Shown: positions 44,061-60,058 of the stretch, piece by piece
How positions within the stretch are numbered: position 1 is the stretch's first letter
Layout of the letters: every line of letters starts with the position of its first letter
From: Argentina anserina
Taxonomy: Eukaryota > Streptophyta > Magnoliopsida > Rosales > Rosaceae
Direction of reading: 5' to 3'
DNA length: 64,000 bases
NCBI RefSeq assembly: GCF_933775445.1
Contig: NC_065874.1
Coordinates: forward strand, 28,962,501 to 29,026,500
Translations under genes and position numbers: made by a program
The notes under the pieces: generated by a model
What the model saw: only the letters and a program-made list of their open reading frames with translations
What the model was told of the DNA's origin: nothing
Database searches by the model: none

Positions 44061-46884
44061 ATGTCACTCCCAGCTGCTTCCGGTAAAGATCTGAACCCGA
44101 ATCCGGATCCGAATCCAAGTCCACCTCACGGAGCCCTAGACGGCGCCGATCCCCTCCTCCAATCCGGCGCATTCATCGACGCCGCAGCTATGGAAGAAGA
44201 AGAAGCCGGAAATCCCCAATCGAACGGCGTGGATTCGGTGACGCCGGGGACGAGTAAGGCCAAAGGTTCGGATCCTATGTCGATGGATTGGTTGCCGGCC
44301 GGCTGGAGAGTTGAGTATAAAGTCAGGAGCTCCGGTGCTACTGCTGGAATTACTGATAGGGTAAGGTTTTGGGTTTATTACTTGTTCTTCAATATTCAAT
44401 TAGCTCAGAAATGAAAAGTTTAGGGTTTTATGGAACATTAGTGTTAGTTGTTTAAATTAGCTTCATCTAATTTAGGCTGAGCAGTAGTTTATATTTGGTT
44501 AGATTGTACATAAGAAGCTTTGTAGGGTTTATGGATTGGTTTGATAATGTTTCTGAGTCAAAGACGATCATTTTAGGAAAGGTTGAAGTGAGCAAGTCCT
44601 GAAAATGAGTAGAAACGAGGAAAATGGGAAGTTTAGATTGTTGCTATAGAGTTGTTTACAGATTGAGATAATGACATTACTGAAAATAGTGAGATATTGT
44701 ATCTTGTATTGAACTTGGTAAACTTGGTTTCCTAGTCCAGATGTGTTTCTAGCCTTCTGGGTATGGACAAATTGGCACATGCACATAGTTTTAAGCCATA
44801 ATCGTATATTTATATTCGGTCTCTAATACCTTCTGTTTTGGGTTTCATTGCCTTAATTGAAAGAAAAAAAATTGTCCTCAGGCATTTCTATTCTTAGCAG
44901 TTTTGGTTTTCTGTAAGGCAACTGCTTAAGAGAGATGTTATGCTTATAGTTAGGGGTCAATACTTATTATTGAGCTATCATCTGCGGGTACTGTCTACTA
45001 CTTGTAGCACAATTTGAGCTTTCAAAACATAATTGTTCACTGATATAGATCAATGCCATCAGTTTACAAGGTAGTAATCAGCCCGGTGACCTTTTTTTGG
45101 GCAGTTTAATGGATGTACAAAATTAATAGCATCTCTTTCCCTAATATACTATTGAATGCATTCTTCTACTTTTCTTATTATGATTGAATCTTTTGGCTGT
45201 GCTTAAGATCAAAATTTAAGTGGACATTGAAAATGCTCTTTAGGTTTTCATGCTCAAGATATTTTGTATTCATTCTTGTCATAACACCCACATAAGCCAT
45301 AATATTTGTTGCCTTGATGGATATGTTCATCTAGGTGGTGACTTACTATTTATTGAATTAACAAACTAATTGATTTAAAGAAGAGGGTGGAATTATCAGT
45401 GTGAAAGATTAGTGAGGACACCACCATGTTAAGGTGCCCCACTGAGGGTAGGCAATATGGGTTCTTCTCCGAGCTTTAGAACAGGAATGCAATAAGTCAT
45501 CCATTCTCAGTCATTGGTATTATGTTGCATAATGAAACCTCTTCATAAATTTTACTTGATTTTCCTTTTCCTTGATTATCTTTTGATAGTTCTCATCATG
45601 CGTAAGATGTCCATAAAATTCCATGTCAATTCAGTATGGACAGTATTTCAATGAAGGGCTACCTTTTCCTCTTCGGTAATTATGTACCTGAGAAAAGTAC
45701 TGCAAGAGATAATTTTTTTCTTAAAATTTTTGGGGACTGTTTAGATGCTTAAAGATATTGATCGTCTTGAAATAGTTTTGGGGTACATTGGGGTGTGTGT
45801 GTGTTTCCCACTCAACTGATATCAAAAACTAGTGCGGCAAACTGATATTGAAAACTAGTACGGCAACTGATATTAAAAACTAGTGCGGCAAACTGATATT
45901 GAAAACTAGTACGGCAACTGATATTAAAAACTAGTATGGCATGGGATCCACTAATGCGCATTGTTTTAGGTAAACTGATCACAAAGCAAAAGGTCCAGAT
46001 ATGTTGTTCTCTAGTTAGACTTCTACCTGTCACTAGCTTGAGGCAACTTCGACACTCTTTTTGTGTGGCTCGTCCATAAACCATTACTCATTGAGCGTCG
46101 TGTTATAATTAGGGAACAAAAAGAGGGATAATCAGATAAAAGGAAGAATGGTACTTGTGGCCTATGTTTTAGTTCATCGATCGTGCAATTCTATTTTCCT
46201 ACAACTGAGTGGGAAAGTAGACTCCATTAGGTGGACTTTATACTAAGAGATTACACTTCCTTTTCTTTTGAAATATTATCCGAAGTAGCATAAGCACCTG
46301 TAATTGTTATTGCTAGGTGATGTGTCTATTTCTTTAGCAACTTTCATCATTTGCGATAGTTTCATTTCCATAATTTAAATGCCATTGTCAAAAAAGATTG
46401 CACTGTAACCATGATCAAAGTATGAAGAAGGCTTAAATCATCTGTTGCAGTATTACTATGATCCAGTCTCAGGTCGTCGATTTCGGTCAAAGAAAGAAGT
46501 CCTTCGCTTTATGGAAACAGGGACGCTCAAGAAGAATGCTGATTCTGACAAAACGGTGAGTTAGCATCAAAGGTTAATGGTAAAAGGTGATACATTATGC
46601 TTTATAATTTCTTAACCCTGTTTTGTCATCCATCTTATTTTTGGCAGTCCGAGGAAGGTTCTGCGAGCAAAAAGCAAAGGAAGTCTAGCACAAAGCCCAG
46701 ATCTGTTGTCAACTTTGATTTTTCTGATGTGCCTGCCAAGGTTGAATGGGTTCTCACAGACTCCTCTCAGTGGTCCTGGACCCCCTTCATCGGTGATCAA
46801 AAGGTACCTGAGTCCACTGCCAAAGAATGGGCTAATGCATTCACAGTCTTCACTTCCAATAGCAATATTGGCCACACTCAATGA
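44061..46884 (+). CDS. Methyl-CpG-binding domain protein, MBD5/MBD6-like
   Basis: This is a nuclear reader of methylated cytosines. Three exons: 44061-44360, 46451-46555 and 46648-46884. All introns have GT-AG ends and phase 0; the sum is 642 bases, 213 aa. The MBD spans about residues 74-130 across the first intron: exon 1 ends WLPAGWRVEYKVRSSGATAG followed by ITDR, and exon 2 continues YYYDPVSGRRFRSKKEVLRF, then METG. The Arg residues that contact methyl-CpG in this fold (in GWRVEYKVR and DPVSGRRFRSK) are present. Exon 3 contributes a basic patch (KKQRKSSTKPR) and a C-terminal part with the VPAKVEWVLTD and WSWTPFIGDQKVP motifs seen in MBD5/6-type proteins. Intron 1 is 2.1 kb and contains a minisatellite (45816-45940). 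Nothing is broken. MBD5 versus MBD6 cannot be decided here. Confidence 0.93.
45816..45940 (+). repeat. Minisatellite in intron 1 of the MBD gene
   Basis: Five copies of a 24-26 base unit around ACTGATATTGAAAACTAGTA followed by CGGCA. Variants alternate (AAACTGATATTG / AACTGATATTA), which suggests duplication in pairs of about 50 bases. Confidence 0.88.
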
Positions 46885-47916
46885 AGAGACATAGAACCAC
46901 CCTTGTGAATTATGAGGTTGTACCGCCCAAAGACAATTATTCTTTGCCAACAGACCTATAGAGTCACTGACCAATGTTAGATCCCCGTATTTGCAGTCCG
47001 TCAATTGAAAGAAATATGCCTTCAAGGTACTTTTGGGACATATGAATCCTACCATGTGACAAGCAGCCTGTTGAAGTTTGCATTTCAGTTTTGACCAAAT
47101 TTGGGTAGCAGGGCTGTTCAGACCTTATTTGCTTTTCCTTTAGTGCCATTTTATTAGTTTCTGGATCCATGATGGTTTCAATCCAAAGGCTCTTGGTCTC
47201 ATATTTGGGTGTACAGAGGGGTATGTAAAATGTTTGTTCTGGAGTACAAATTGGTAGTCTGTATATGCTCCTTCATTTTTTGCGTACAACAGTTTATGCA
47301 GTAGGACTTGACTTCTTATTTAGCGAACCTATGCGGCATGAATCGAGATTGTAATTTGCTTCGGAAAACAAAAGGAAACCAAGCTTCGTCATGTTTTGTT
47401 TTGTTTTTTTTTATTATTATATGAACTTCGTTGGTCTGTATTGCCATGTTTTGTGGGAAATGTATTGATGGTAAGGGGTATGGGAAAACTTGATTTTCAC
47501 TTAAACTATTGCCTTTTCCTGTGTTACAGGTATTTTTCACTGGCCTCGTAGATTCTTATTGTTTGAAAACCACCGCTCGTGGGTTGTAGCATACGAAAAC
47601 CATCCCTTTAGCACAGTCTGCACAGCTACGGAAATAACGCACAATTGTCATCTCACAATTGGAAATAACAAACAATTCAGAGGGAGTTCAGCTGATATAT
47701 CAATGATTCAGTACTAATGGGATCAAATCATGTTTGAATATGGTCGTTCGTTTGCCTCGGTCTATTATCAAATCATGTATTTGGGCCCTTTTGCAAAGTA
47801 AATATACTGGGCAAAATCAGGACAGGCTCAACCCGACCCGACCCAACTTGTGCCAGGTGGATCTTCTCTTCTAGTTCACTCTAGGCTCTCACTGACAGAG
47901 TTAAAACACACAAAAA
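46885..47916. other. 3' flank of the MBD gene and upstream of the TPI copy
   Basis: No further gene. The first several hundred bases probably are MBD 3' UTR and flank. A leader-like stretch directly precedes the TPI copy (47840-47916). The promoter of that copy cannot be judged. Confidence 0.4.
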
Positions 47917-50872
<2,956 letters not shown>

Positions 50873-52010
50873 CTTCAAGAAAGTTGTGATTTATCGAGTT
50901 GTTAACTAAATTACTTGGGCAAGAAGGAAGGGAACTTTTCCAGCACATTCAATGTAAGAACTAATAAGTAAATAAATAAATATATATATATATATAATAT
51001 ATATATATATATGTGTGTGTGTGCTTGTAAGAATTCCTGGATTTGGGAAGTTGTATGAGGCAATCCATTTGGTGTGGACAAATGGAAATAAACGGATATG
51101 ATCATGTGCTTTTCTGTTGATTCCACTTCCAGTTGTGTGGAGATCTTTCCCTAGTTTGCATATCTTGATTTTGCATGATATCTGTTAGAATTTGGGATAT
51201 TATGCTTCCTAACTTTTTGGGCAGGAGAATCATTGTATTGTACACCTCAAACGGAGGTATGGCTTAATTTGATACTTAGTAGTTAGTATTACTCCTCCCA
51301 TCACATCAATTTGGAGGAACAGACTTGTGGAGTCACGGTTATTCTCATTAGCAAGTAACATTTGTACACTTGTAGTCTCAGAGATGCTTGATGATGGCCA
51401 TAATATTTATTTTCACACATACAATCCAACCAAAAATCCAAACAAGTAAAGCAGCGGAAGCACAATGATCATCTCTAGTCTTCCTCTCAACTTTCGTTTC
51501 CTATTCCTCTCCAGGTTATCTTCTGCGAACACAATATTCCTTCCACATTTGCAGGTACACTTTCATATGAAAACTTAGAGATAAAATAACTTCAGGTGGC
51601 TCTTGTCTGCCTCAATATTCAAAATCCCCTTTCCGGATTGCACCCTAGAGTCTACACCAAATTTTACACCCATAACAACTTTCCGATATATTAGTACAAT
51701 CCAAGAGACAACTAGAGCATGCAATCATGATAATATTCTGAATGCAACTCATATAAACCAATGCACTAAAAATTGTCCCCAATCATTATGATTTTCATCT
51801 CTATGTAGGAAAAGCAAATACTAGTCGTACCGACAATTTCAAGTTGTTCATAGATTTGATATAATCTTAAGCGTCGCACACGCTCTCAATGGATTCATAT
51901 TGTCAATGCAAGTGATCAAGATCGCAAGGTCATTGATTGATAAGGATCTCACAGTCTCACAGCTACACGTGCATACTCAAATGATTATTCATTGTAGGAG
52001 AAGCAACCCT
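50873..52010. other. Spacer with (TA)n microsatellite
   Basis: (TA)n/(TG)n runs occur at about 50976-51022. The first 300 bases look like 3' UTR of the TPI copy. No gene or element is supported in 51200-52010. Confidence 0.45.
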
Positions 52011-52018
52011 ACTTGAAC

Positions 52019-52880
52019 ATTACGACTCTTCGGTTGGATTTTGGTCTATTCGGTTCGATTTTGAATATGAATCAGGAACTGAATTGAATTTTCGGTTCAG
52101 TTCAATTCAGTTCACGTATGTAAAACTGAAAACTGAAAACTGAACTTATCGGTTCGGTTCAGTTTTTTTTCGGGTTTTTTTATTTTTGAAAAAAAAAATT
52201 GAATTAATTAAAATTGACATATTGAATGTTTTGAAGTTTTTCCCTTTTTTTTACTTATTTGAAAAAATTATAAATATGAATATATAACTACAATACAACC
52301 GAAAAAATGAGGGTTTAAATTTAATATTATAGGCAACATACCACTCTTAATCCTTTATTTACACGACATCTTGAAAATTTATAGATGCATATATGTATAT
52401 AACTATGTATATAAATATATTTATAAAAAATGTGTATATATATATATGCATATATATTCTTATATATATATTAAAAAATATTTATTCTTATATTATATTG
52501 AGGCGGATTTAGTAATTACACATCCGCTTATATATATATGTGTATGTTTGTTTTAACAAACTTATTTGAAACATACATATATGAGCCTACATATATATAC
52601 ATAGATGATTATATATACATATATAACACTACAAAATAGAAACATATAATTATATATGATATAAAACCTAAAATCATATTAATCAAATCAAATATTCGGC
52701 AAGACAAACATAAAACGACATTGTTTTATGAACAGTTCGGTTTTTCAGTTCGGTTCGGTTTCTTATGTGCCAAAATCAGAAACCAAACCACTTGATTCGG
52801 TTCAGTTCGGTTTGTGTTTGGTTCGGTTTTTTTCGACTTTGGCTCAATTTTCGGTTTTTCGGTTCGAAAGTGCCACCCCT
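52019..52880. mobile_element. Probable hAT-type non-autonomous element rich in CGGTTCGGTT
   Basis: Both outer thirds are built from CGGTTCGGTTCAGTT-like phrases, around an AT-rich centre (52190-52680). The right end reads GTGCCACCCCT, matching the TAGGGGTGGCA ends of many plant hAT elements. Imperfect 8-bp flanks ACTTGAAC (52011-52018) and ACTTCAAT (52881-52888) may be the target duplication. The left terminus is not clearly inverted to the right one, so boundaries are approximate. Confidence 0.5.
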
Positions 52881-52888
52881 ACTTCAAT

Positions 52889-55045
52889 ATACGATTGGCT
52901 TAAAAACATGAACAAGTGAAGCAAATCTCTGAACCAAACTTAGTTTTTATGAACAACTACCTTCTGTTTGTTGCTACTGGTCCTCCTCCCCACTGGCATG
53001 TAGCTACCCGTTCTTATTTTCTGCTTTAGAAGTTGATTCTTCATTGTTGTAAGTTTTTTATATTTTACTTTTGAGGGAGCGCCGTGCCGGTGCAGCAGTT
53101 GCCCTAGTCGATCAGAGGGTGTTTTTTCTTCTTCTTTTTTGATCACGATAAACACTTAGTTTTATGAAAATATTTTCGATAATAGTATTTCTTATTTTCG
53201 TTCCTACTGACTATTGTTTACTTTATTTGTATTGCTTGATAATAAAGCCATTGACTTAATGACTTGGGGGCATTTTGTGGGTTGACTTATATGGTCATGT
53301 CTATCATCAGTTCATTTTAGACAAAATATCCATCAGTATGTACCTGGTTGTGTACGGTCTCCAAAGGTTAAATTTTATGGAAGACTAAAACAAAGGTCTT
53401 TGGATCGTGCATCATGGCATCAAATAAGTGACTTCTTCAGCACTTATAGCATATGACCATATCAGCACTTACTTTTGTGAATCATAGTACCATATTATTG
53501 GCCTTTCCACTAATTAATCATATTCCTTACCAGCTGCAAACTGTTTGGGGCTTCCGGATCAATATAAGTTGCGTCAAGTTGGATTTAATAGAAATCGGAA
53601 CATCGATGCAAGAGGAGTTGAACCACATGGAAGATTAAAATAGACGAAAATTAGGCTAAGTAATTAATGCATGGTGATTGATTGAAATTATATATTATTA
53701 GCCGGGCGTACCATGGTCAATTACAAGCAATTTTTTTATCAATAATTACAAGCAAATTTGATCGATGAATGTTTTTACAGATGTGTTCAGAAGTTTTTGT
53801 TTTTTGTTTTTAAAAAGTGTTCAGAAGAATTGTTATTGATCAAGTTCGCGAAAGTTGGTCAAAACAACAGTCGTTTATCTAGTAAATAAACACTTGGTTT
53901 CTCATACATTAATTGCATCAGATACCTGAACATACTGCTCCTAAACAAAAACCAGATCAACCAAACTTTCGAACACAATTGAGATCGAAATTGAAATTCG
54001 AGAAAAACAAAGAGCCCAATATGCAATTATAAGTATTGATCGACGGCATCTCTCATTGTCATTTTCATCAATAACTCATAAACAGCAAGAGGGAGAGTCC
54101 TTTAGTCTAATGTCAACGTCCTAGTAGTATAGTAATAACACAAATAAACACCATGTGAATAGTATCCTCCTCTATCTGCTACTTAATTAGGCCAACAAAA
54201 TAGCAACTCATAGCACATGCAGGTTTAAGGGTTTGTTCCACTTTATCTACTAATCACAGTTGAGATGCTGCATGTAGTGTTGTACAAAACTTAATTACGG
54301 GGCTAATCACTTAGCTTTGGCTTACATGTAACGGCAGCTAGCTAGATAGAAGCACAAGAAGCTTTTTCTTCTTATTATTTGTTTAATCAAACAGATGAGC
54401 ATTAACAAAATGAAAAGTTGTATAGTCCTTTTTTAAGTACATCATCAAGCTCTAAAGGATTAATGCACAATTTGACATATATTTGGGTGTAAGTGTGTAA
54501 ATGAGTCCTATGTGACATTAGCCAATACGAAAACATCTGAAGACAGAAGACTCTTATTTTGAATTTAGGAGCTAATATTCTTTGAGGGCATTCACGCGCG
54601 TGATATCTAACCAGCGATCTGGTAGACAATGATGCATAATTTCAATCTTGTATACGTCCTCTTTGATTGTTTCATAGTCAAATCGTAAGGACTACTACAT
54701 ACGATATGTATAAACTAAGATTAGCATCATAGTGACATTTAGATCCTTCTTAAACAAATACATAGTGCACGGAGTTAAATAATCATCTATAGTGTACTGA
54801 ATTTTGACTCTCTAGGTTCTACCGCGTAAATCTCGTTTACGAGTACCTACAAACTTATTGACGAGTTCCTCGCGTTCCCCGACTATCTTCATATTCTATT
54901 AGGCACCTTTTATCAAACTCCTTTTTTACTTCACTCTTTTTCTGAGTTTCTTCACTCTCAACTAACTCACTACAAACTCAATTAACTTTGACACCGATCT
55001 TTCTCTAATTTTGTAATGCCATGTTTTTTTTAACAGAAAATGAAA
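52889..55045. other. Spacer, no gene recognised
   Basis: 2.1 kb of AT-rich sequence. Short open frames (52940-53155, 53453-53638, 54402-54629) show no known motif and have no neighbours that would support them. Confidence 0.35.
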
Positions 55046-55560
55046 TTACAAAGAGTCACCTCTAGGACGCCTAACATCAGAAGAATCAAGAAAAAAAGTT
55101 AAATTGGCCTGACAAGGAATGTCGTTCCATCTAGTAGGAGACAATAAGGAGAGTCCTAGATTTGTACTTGCATCCGCAAGGAAGTTCACTTCTCTGTAAG
55201 TATGAGAGATCTTTATTTCTGTGATGCTTCTAATGAGAGCTTTAATATCTCTAATGATTGACTTGATCAACCAAAGAGGAGAGATGTCATTGGAGGAACA
55301 ATTGGTAATAAGGGCAGAGTCACCTTCAATTTCAAGGGCTTGAATGTTGAGCTCAATTACAGCTAGTAATTCATCTTTGAGAACACAACTTTAAGCAATC
55401 GGAACTGAAGAAGTATGGATGTTCCGAGCACCAAAAGTTATGGGTCGACCAGAGGAGTCACAAATAACAAAACCAACAACAGTAGTTGTGGAAGAGACTG
55501 CACCATCAAAGTTGAGCTTGTGCCAAATTGGTACTGGGAGAATCCATTTGATGAGATTCT
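55046..55560 (-). pseudogene. RNase H-like (RVT_3) domain remnant
   Basis: On the minus strand a plant RNase H-like domain of the RVT_3 type, as found behind non-LTR reverse transcriptases and as stand-alone genes, can be read in two parts. The start is LNFDGAVSSTTTVVGFVICD followed by SSGRPITFGA (about 55525-55430). A stop codon intervenes near 55393. The rest is SCVLKDELLAVIELNIQALE (about 55390-55330) and SHTYREVNFLADASTNLGL (about 55210-55150), the usual HVxREaN-x-xAD-x-LA block. No reverse transcriptase lies upstream (to the right). It is a decayed fragment. Confidence 0.72.
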
Positions 55561-57169
55561 AGACAACCAGAAAACATGGGGGTTTCTCCTGTCATCTTCA
55601 ATTTGTAATGGCATGTTGTTTGAAAGTATTTTGCTAGAAGACATCGAGTAGCTTAATGTGTATGGTTTATGACACCCGATCTTCTAGAAGATATACCAGT
55701 AAATCATATACGAAACTTGAGGTCATCACAATAGTTAATTGGATAATGAAGAGTTAATTATACATCAATTATATAAGGAAATCATATCATATATGGAAGG
55801 GCCAAAACCAACAGTAGAGTTTGTGTAAAGTGATCATGAACTGTAGCAGATTAGGAAATGCCAACAATCTGTCATTTTCCCAATAACTAAAACATAATGC
55901 CCCTTTGGTCGAGCGATGATCAAAGAAGAGAGAAACCCCAACCCTAATGTACGGGCGATCGAGATGCCTTCTTTTCTTTATAGGGTTTCCAACAGCAACA
56001 GCCGGCTCAAACGGCTCACTCCACACCCCAAAGCCGAGCCAAATTCTCTACATTTAAGTTCGGTGGAGTGCCACTTGGCAAACATGCCTTTACAAGGGGC
56101 CACATGGGCATGTGGGTCCCGTCTGGAGACTTTTTGTCCAAAATCGGAAAAAGTAGGTGGCGGTGAGCTGAAGATCACAGCCAAGATTTGCTGGGTCATG
56201 GAACATGACAATCAACATGTGATCCTTTGGCCAACCTAATGAGATCAAAAACAAAAGTCAACATTTCAACGGCGATGATTCGGTTGCCTGAAAGATGACG
56301 TTGGCCACACCCGCGGTAGTGCGTCATCTAGGGCTGGAAGAGGAAAAGTAAAAATTTGGATGAATTATTAAGCAGTAAATGGGGGTCAAGGCTAACGTAC
56401 GTAGCTAGTTTTTCACGGGAAGTGAGAGGGGTTTAAATGGTTAGGGTTGGGAATTATTTCTTGCTTTACAACGATGGTGATGAGCTAGGAATCCCAGGCC
56501 ATGAGTTGTGAATGTAGAGTGGGATTAATATGGGGCAATAATGGCGCTGGTAGTACGTATATGCAGGCATGATATTCTTATATATATTCTTATTGTTCTA
56601 ATGTTCTATATATACTACTACTATGCCGATAGTTCATTGTTATCTTTTCTAACAAGATTGAGTAAATGAATTAGAACGATATATATATATATATATATAT
56701 ATATCTATATATAACATGCTTCCGTAGGTTTTTGATATCAGAGGCTTAAGATTTGTGAGTTAATTAGTTAAAACTTCTCATCTAAGTCAATCTTCTTATA
56801 TGTTCTTCATTCTGTCCTCAGTCCCTAAGTGGCGAACTACCGCCAAGGAGTGGATCTGAGTTGATATTTTTTCTTTACTTATTTTATTAAGTGTTTGTAA
56901 TTTCCGTTCTTTACTTTAGAGTGTTAAAGTCGTATTTTCCTCTTATTTTTTTTCTTTTAGCCTTTTATTCTCTCTCAACCAAACTATAAGACCAAACCCA
57001 AACATAAGACCTATGTGAGGCATAAGTGGAGCAGAGTGAGTAGTAGTCTATAAGATCTTAAGTTTAGGCACCTACCACCTTTAACCCTTTTAGTTTTAGT
57101 CCAATTATCCATTCCTTCCCAAACTTAGTACGATCCAACTCAGTCACTTATAGATCGTCTAGTTCCTCT
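55561..57169. other. Spacer with (TA)n microsatellite
   Basis: The frames at 55916-56239 (plus) and 55978-56211 (minus) overlap each other without known motifs. A (TA)n tract lies at 56681-56703. The left boundary of the viral integration lies somewhere near the end of this segment and is not sharp. Confidence 0.4.
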
Positions 57170-57389
57170 CTCAATAGAATTCCAATCATAGTTAATGAAG
57201 AACAAATATAGTTTCTATCAAATGATAACATAGATATGCATGATTGAAATATTCCCAGAGTCCCTAATAATAAACTTTATGAGAAAAAAATGGAGCATTT
57301 CTTCATTTAAAAGTGAACACCACATTAAATATGTATAACAAGTTTATGCCTTAAGTAAACAACACGAAATTTGCCAGATTTTTAATCTA

Positions 57390-57896
57390 GAGTCAATTAA
57401 GAAACATAAAAGAGATGACCATACTTTCCTTCACATAAGATTAGTCCAAATCGGTGTTAAACCCTTAACTAGAGAATGTTGTAATGCCTCTATTCTCTTA
57501 TGTTAAAGAGACGCAGGGTTTACTAACTTCAGTGACAATACTCTTGGATTAATTGAGTCAAGTTTGTTTAATGGTCCAGTTCATTTCAAGTGTTTCCCAG
57601 ATTTTATCATTAATCTAAGTGACCCCCACATTTTAAAAGCATTAACTTTAAATGTTAAGACTTCAGGCTACAATGTTCTTGAAGGAACACAACCTTTAGC
57701 TTTAATCTATAGGATTCTTTACAAGGTCACGGCCACAAACATGAATTTCCAAGCCATTACTAAAAGACCCAAAAATCATACTCTTTTAATTCAAAGTAGT
57801 CAAGAAAACGCTAATATTAGTGTTCCCCACACAATCAGATGGTCAAACGTAAATCTGCCTTCTGAATGGTCTCTCACCAACAAAACCAACCAGTAA
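57390..57896 (+). pseudogene. Endogenous pararetrovirus movement protein, partial
   Basis: The 30K-type cell-to-cell movement protein of caulimovirids. The frame 57564-57896 (110 aa) carries FNGPVHFKCFPDFIINLSDP and GYNVLEGTQPLALIYRI, conserved C-terminal core motifs. The part before it (57390-57560) continues the same domain with stops (RLVQIGVKPLTRE; NFSDNTLGLIESS). The N-terminal third is too decayed to read. It is followed by a linker of about 400 bases to the coat-protein region. Confidence 0.82.
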
Positions 57897-58319
57897 ACGC
57901 ACAACATAGTCTTTCTGATTTAGACTATAGTTAACAGTTTAATGATGTCACAATAAGAATTAATTTTCAAAACTTCAGGATTAGCTGAACCCCAAGAATC
58001 TAGGAAATAGGAAATTCTTCTAGACATTCTTTTCGCAACTGCTAGACATTCATTTACTGGTTCCACCACATCAGAAACAATGTCCAGATAAGAGTGTGAT
58101 CTAGATAAAGAAATTAAATATATTAGAATTAGAGAACTAGAATAAGAATTGCAAAAGTAAAAAATTAAAAACACAAGAAATGCTTCTCAAGTTAGTTATC
58201 CAAATTATAATGAAATGATACCCAAAATAATTTCGTTACAAAAGAAGAACAAACTTCTCCCACAACTTTTTATTTCTTAGTTATTCTTTTTATAAATCCC
58301 CAACTAAGTACACTTACCC

Positions 58320-60055
58320 AACCTTTTAAAATCAATTATCCCATATTAGATGCACATCTTTCATTTGAAGTAAATATCCTTAGGAGAAACCTCTATAGGA
58401 TGAAATTCCCTTTTGAAGATCAACGAAAGTAATTATTTCAAGATTGGCAAGCATTTATGCTTGAAACAAAATCTGAAATATTATTTCTCGATTTCATTGA
58501 CCAATTAAATGAATAAAAAAATTCAATCGTTAACAAAAGCAAGATGAAAAACTTCCACTAGTTCTGTTATCTCTACTCATCCTCCTGTCGAAATAATAGT
58601 ATTTGATCGCCTTAATTCCCCAATAATAGCTTCACCTTTCAATATCGCTGCTGAAGACGTAGAAACTAAGAAAATTATTGAACAAAGTAAAATCAGAGTC
58701 TAGTAACCATAGGATCCTGATAAGATATAAACAATAATTGACAATATTTCATCCAAAGTTAACATTCTACCTCAACCAAAACCAGAAACCCCTTTAGTCC
58801 ATTTTAGTGTGCTAAATAAACCTGCCCTCAAACCAATTTCCTCAATCCAGAAAATCGAACAAATGTTAGAAAACTTATTTAAAACAAAAACAAATCCGAG
58901 TCTAGTAATAGAATAGCAGTAATTAATATCCACAAAACCAATTATGCCTCCTCTGAAAGTGACACTAGTAGCAATTCTAACAAACCTTCATAACTAGACC
59001 AATTACTTCAAACTCTGCAAATAGACCGAATAGTTCACCAAAAAAAAAAACCTTTCAAAACTTGGACAAAACATCCTCTTCCCATAGATATATAGTCGAG
59101 TGATAATCTTAGTAACCAATTCTCAGTATCTTCCGATACAACCTATGAATGAAACATTGATAATTTATCAAAACAAAAAATCTTAAATAAATTACACCAC
59201 ATGTCAATGGCAGCTAATAGTTATGTCACTAATCATAATTTCAGCCAACCCGAAATTTTTGACATACTTTCCACATGATTTACAAGAATGCTTCATTCAT
59301 GGTGGGAAAAACATCTCACTCCTAATTCGAGGTCTTCCATTAAACATGCAATCAAACAAGATGAAGATGGTACTCCCATCTTTGACGAATGCTCAGGAAT
59401 TGAAATTTCTAATGTTGTTAATACCATATTTTACACAATTATCCAACATTTCATAGGTACTCCTAGTTATATTACTTCAAGAATTCATTATCAGCTTAGT
59501 TACCTCAGGTGTCCGACTTTAAGTGATTTCAAAAGGTACAAAGATGTATTTATTTCTCGAGTCATGCTTAGAGACAACAGTAACCAACCATTATGGAAAA
59601 AAAATTCATAAATGGCCTTCCAAAATTATTTGCTCACAAAATATGTCAAGTCTTAAGTAGTGAAACCTGCCACATTGATTATGACTCATTAACTTATGGA
59701 AATATAATTACAGTTATCCAAAAAGAAAGATTTCAAATGTGCATAGACATGAAGTTAAATGCCCAAATAAAATCAGATAAGAAAACAACTAAGTATGAAT
59801 TAAGAAACTTTTGCGAGCAATATGGCTTACCACATTTACCCCCATCTAGGAAAAAAGTCAAGTAGTAATTTTGTTCCCTATCATTCAAAAAGACCATTTA
59901 AACATTATTAAAAAAACAAAGATAATTTTGAACCAAACAAATTTTATTCTAAAAATATGTTTAGCAAGTCTTGGTCGAAACGACCACAACACCAACCAAA
60001 GAGAAAACATTTCGATAAAAATAAAACTAAATGTTTCAAGTGTAACTTTATAAAA
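58320..60055 (+). pseudogene. Endogenous pararetrovirus coat-protein region, broken in the zinc knuckle
   Basis: Pieces in alternating frames. There is a N-terminal linker (58320-58520, KFPFEDQRK then LFQDWQAFMLETKSEILFLD), and the gag-like capsid core (59270-59610, MLHSWWEKHLTPNSRSSIKH; 59593-59865, INGLPKLFAHKICQVLSSET). A Lys/Arg-rich basic tail follows and then the first half of a CCHC zinc knuckle (CFKC at about 60030-60042). Directly after it the reading breaks off and the opposite strand takes over. The second half of a knuckle lies at 63600 on the minus strand. Stops and frameshifts are frequent. Confidence 0.78.
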
Positions 60056-60058
60056 TGC

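Noticed and set aside
45812..46084. 90-aa minus-strand frame with internal repeats
   Set aside because: It reads through the intronic minisatellite of the MBD gene; the repeats are DNA-level.
55916..56239. 107-aa plus-strand frame between RNase H remnant and viral region
   Set aside because: No recognisable motif, overlapping antisense frame of similar length, and no supporting splice or promoter context.
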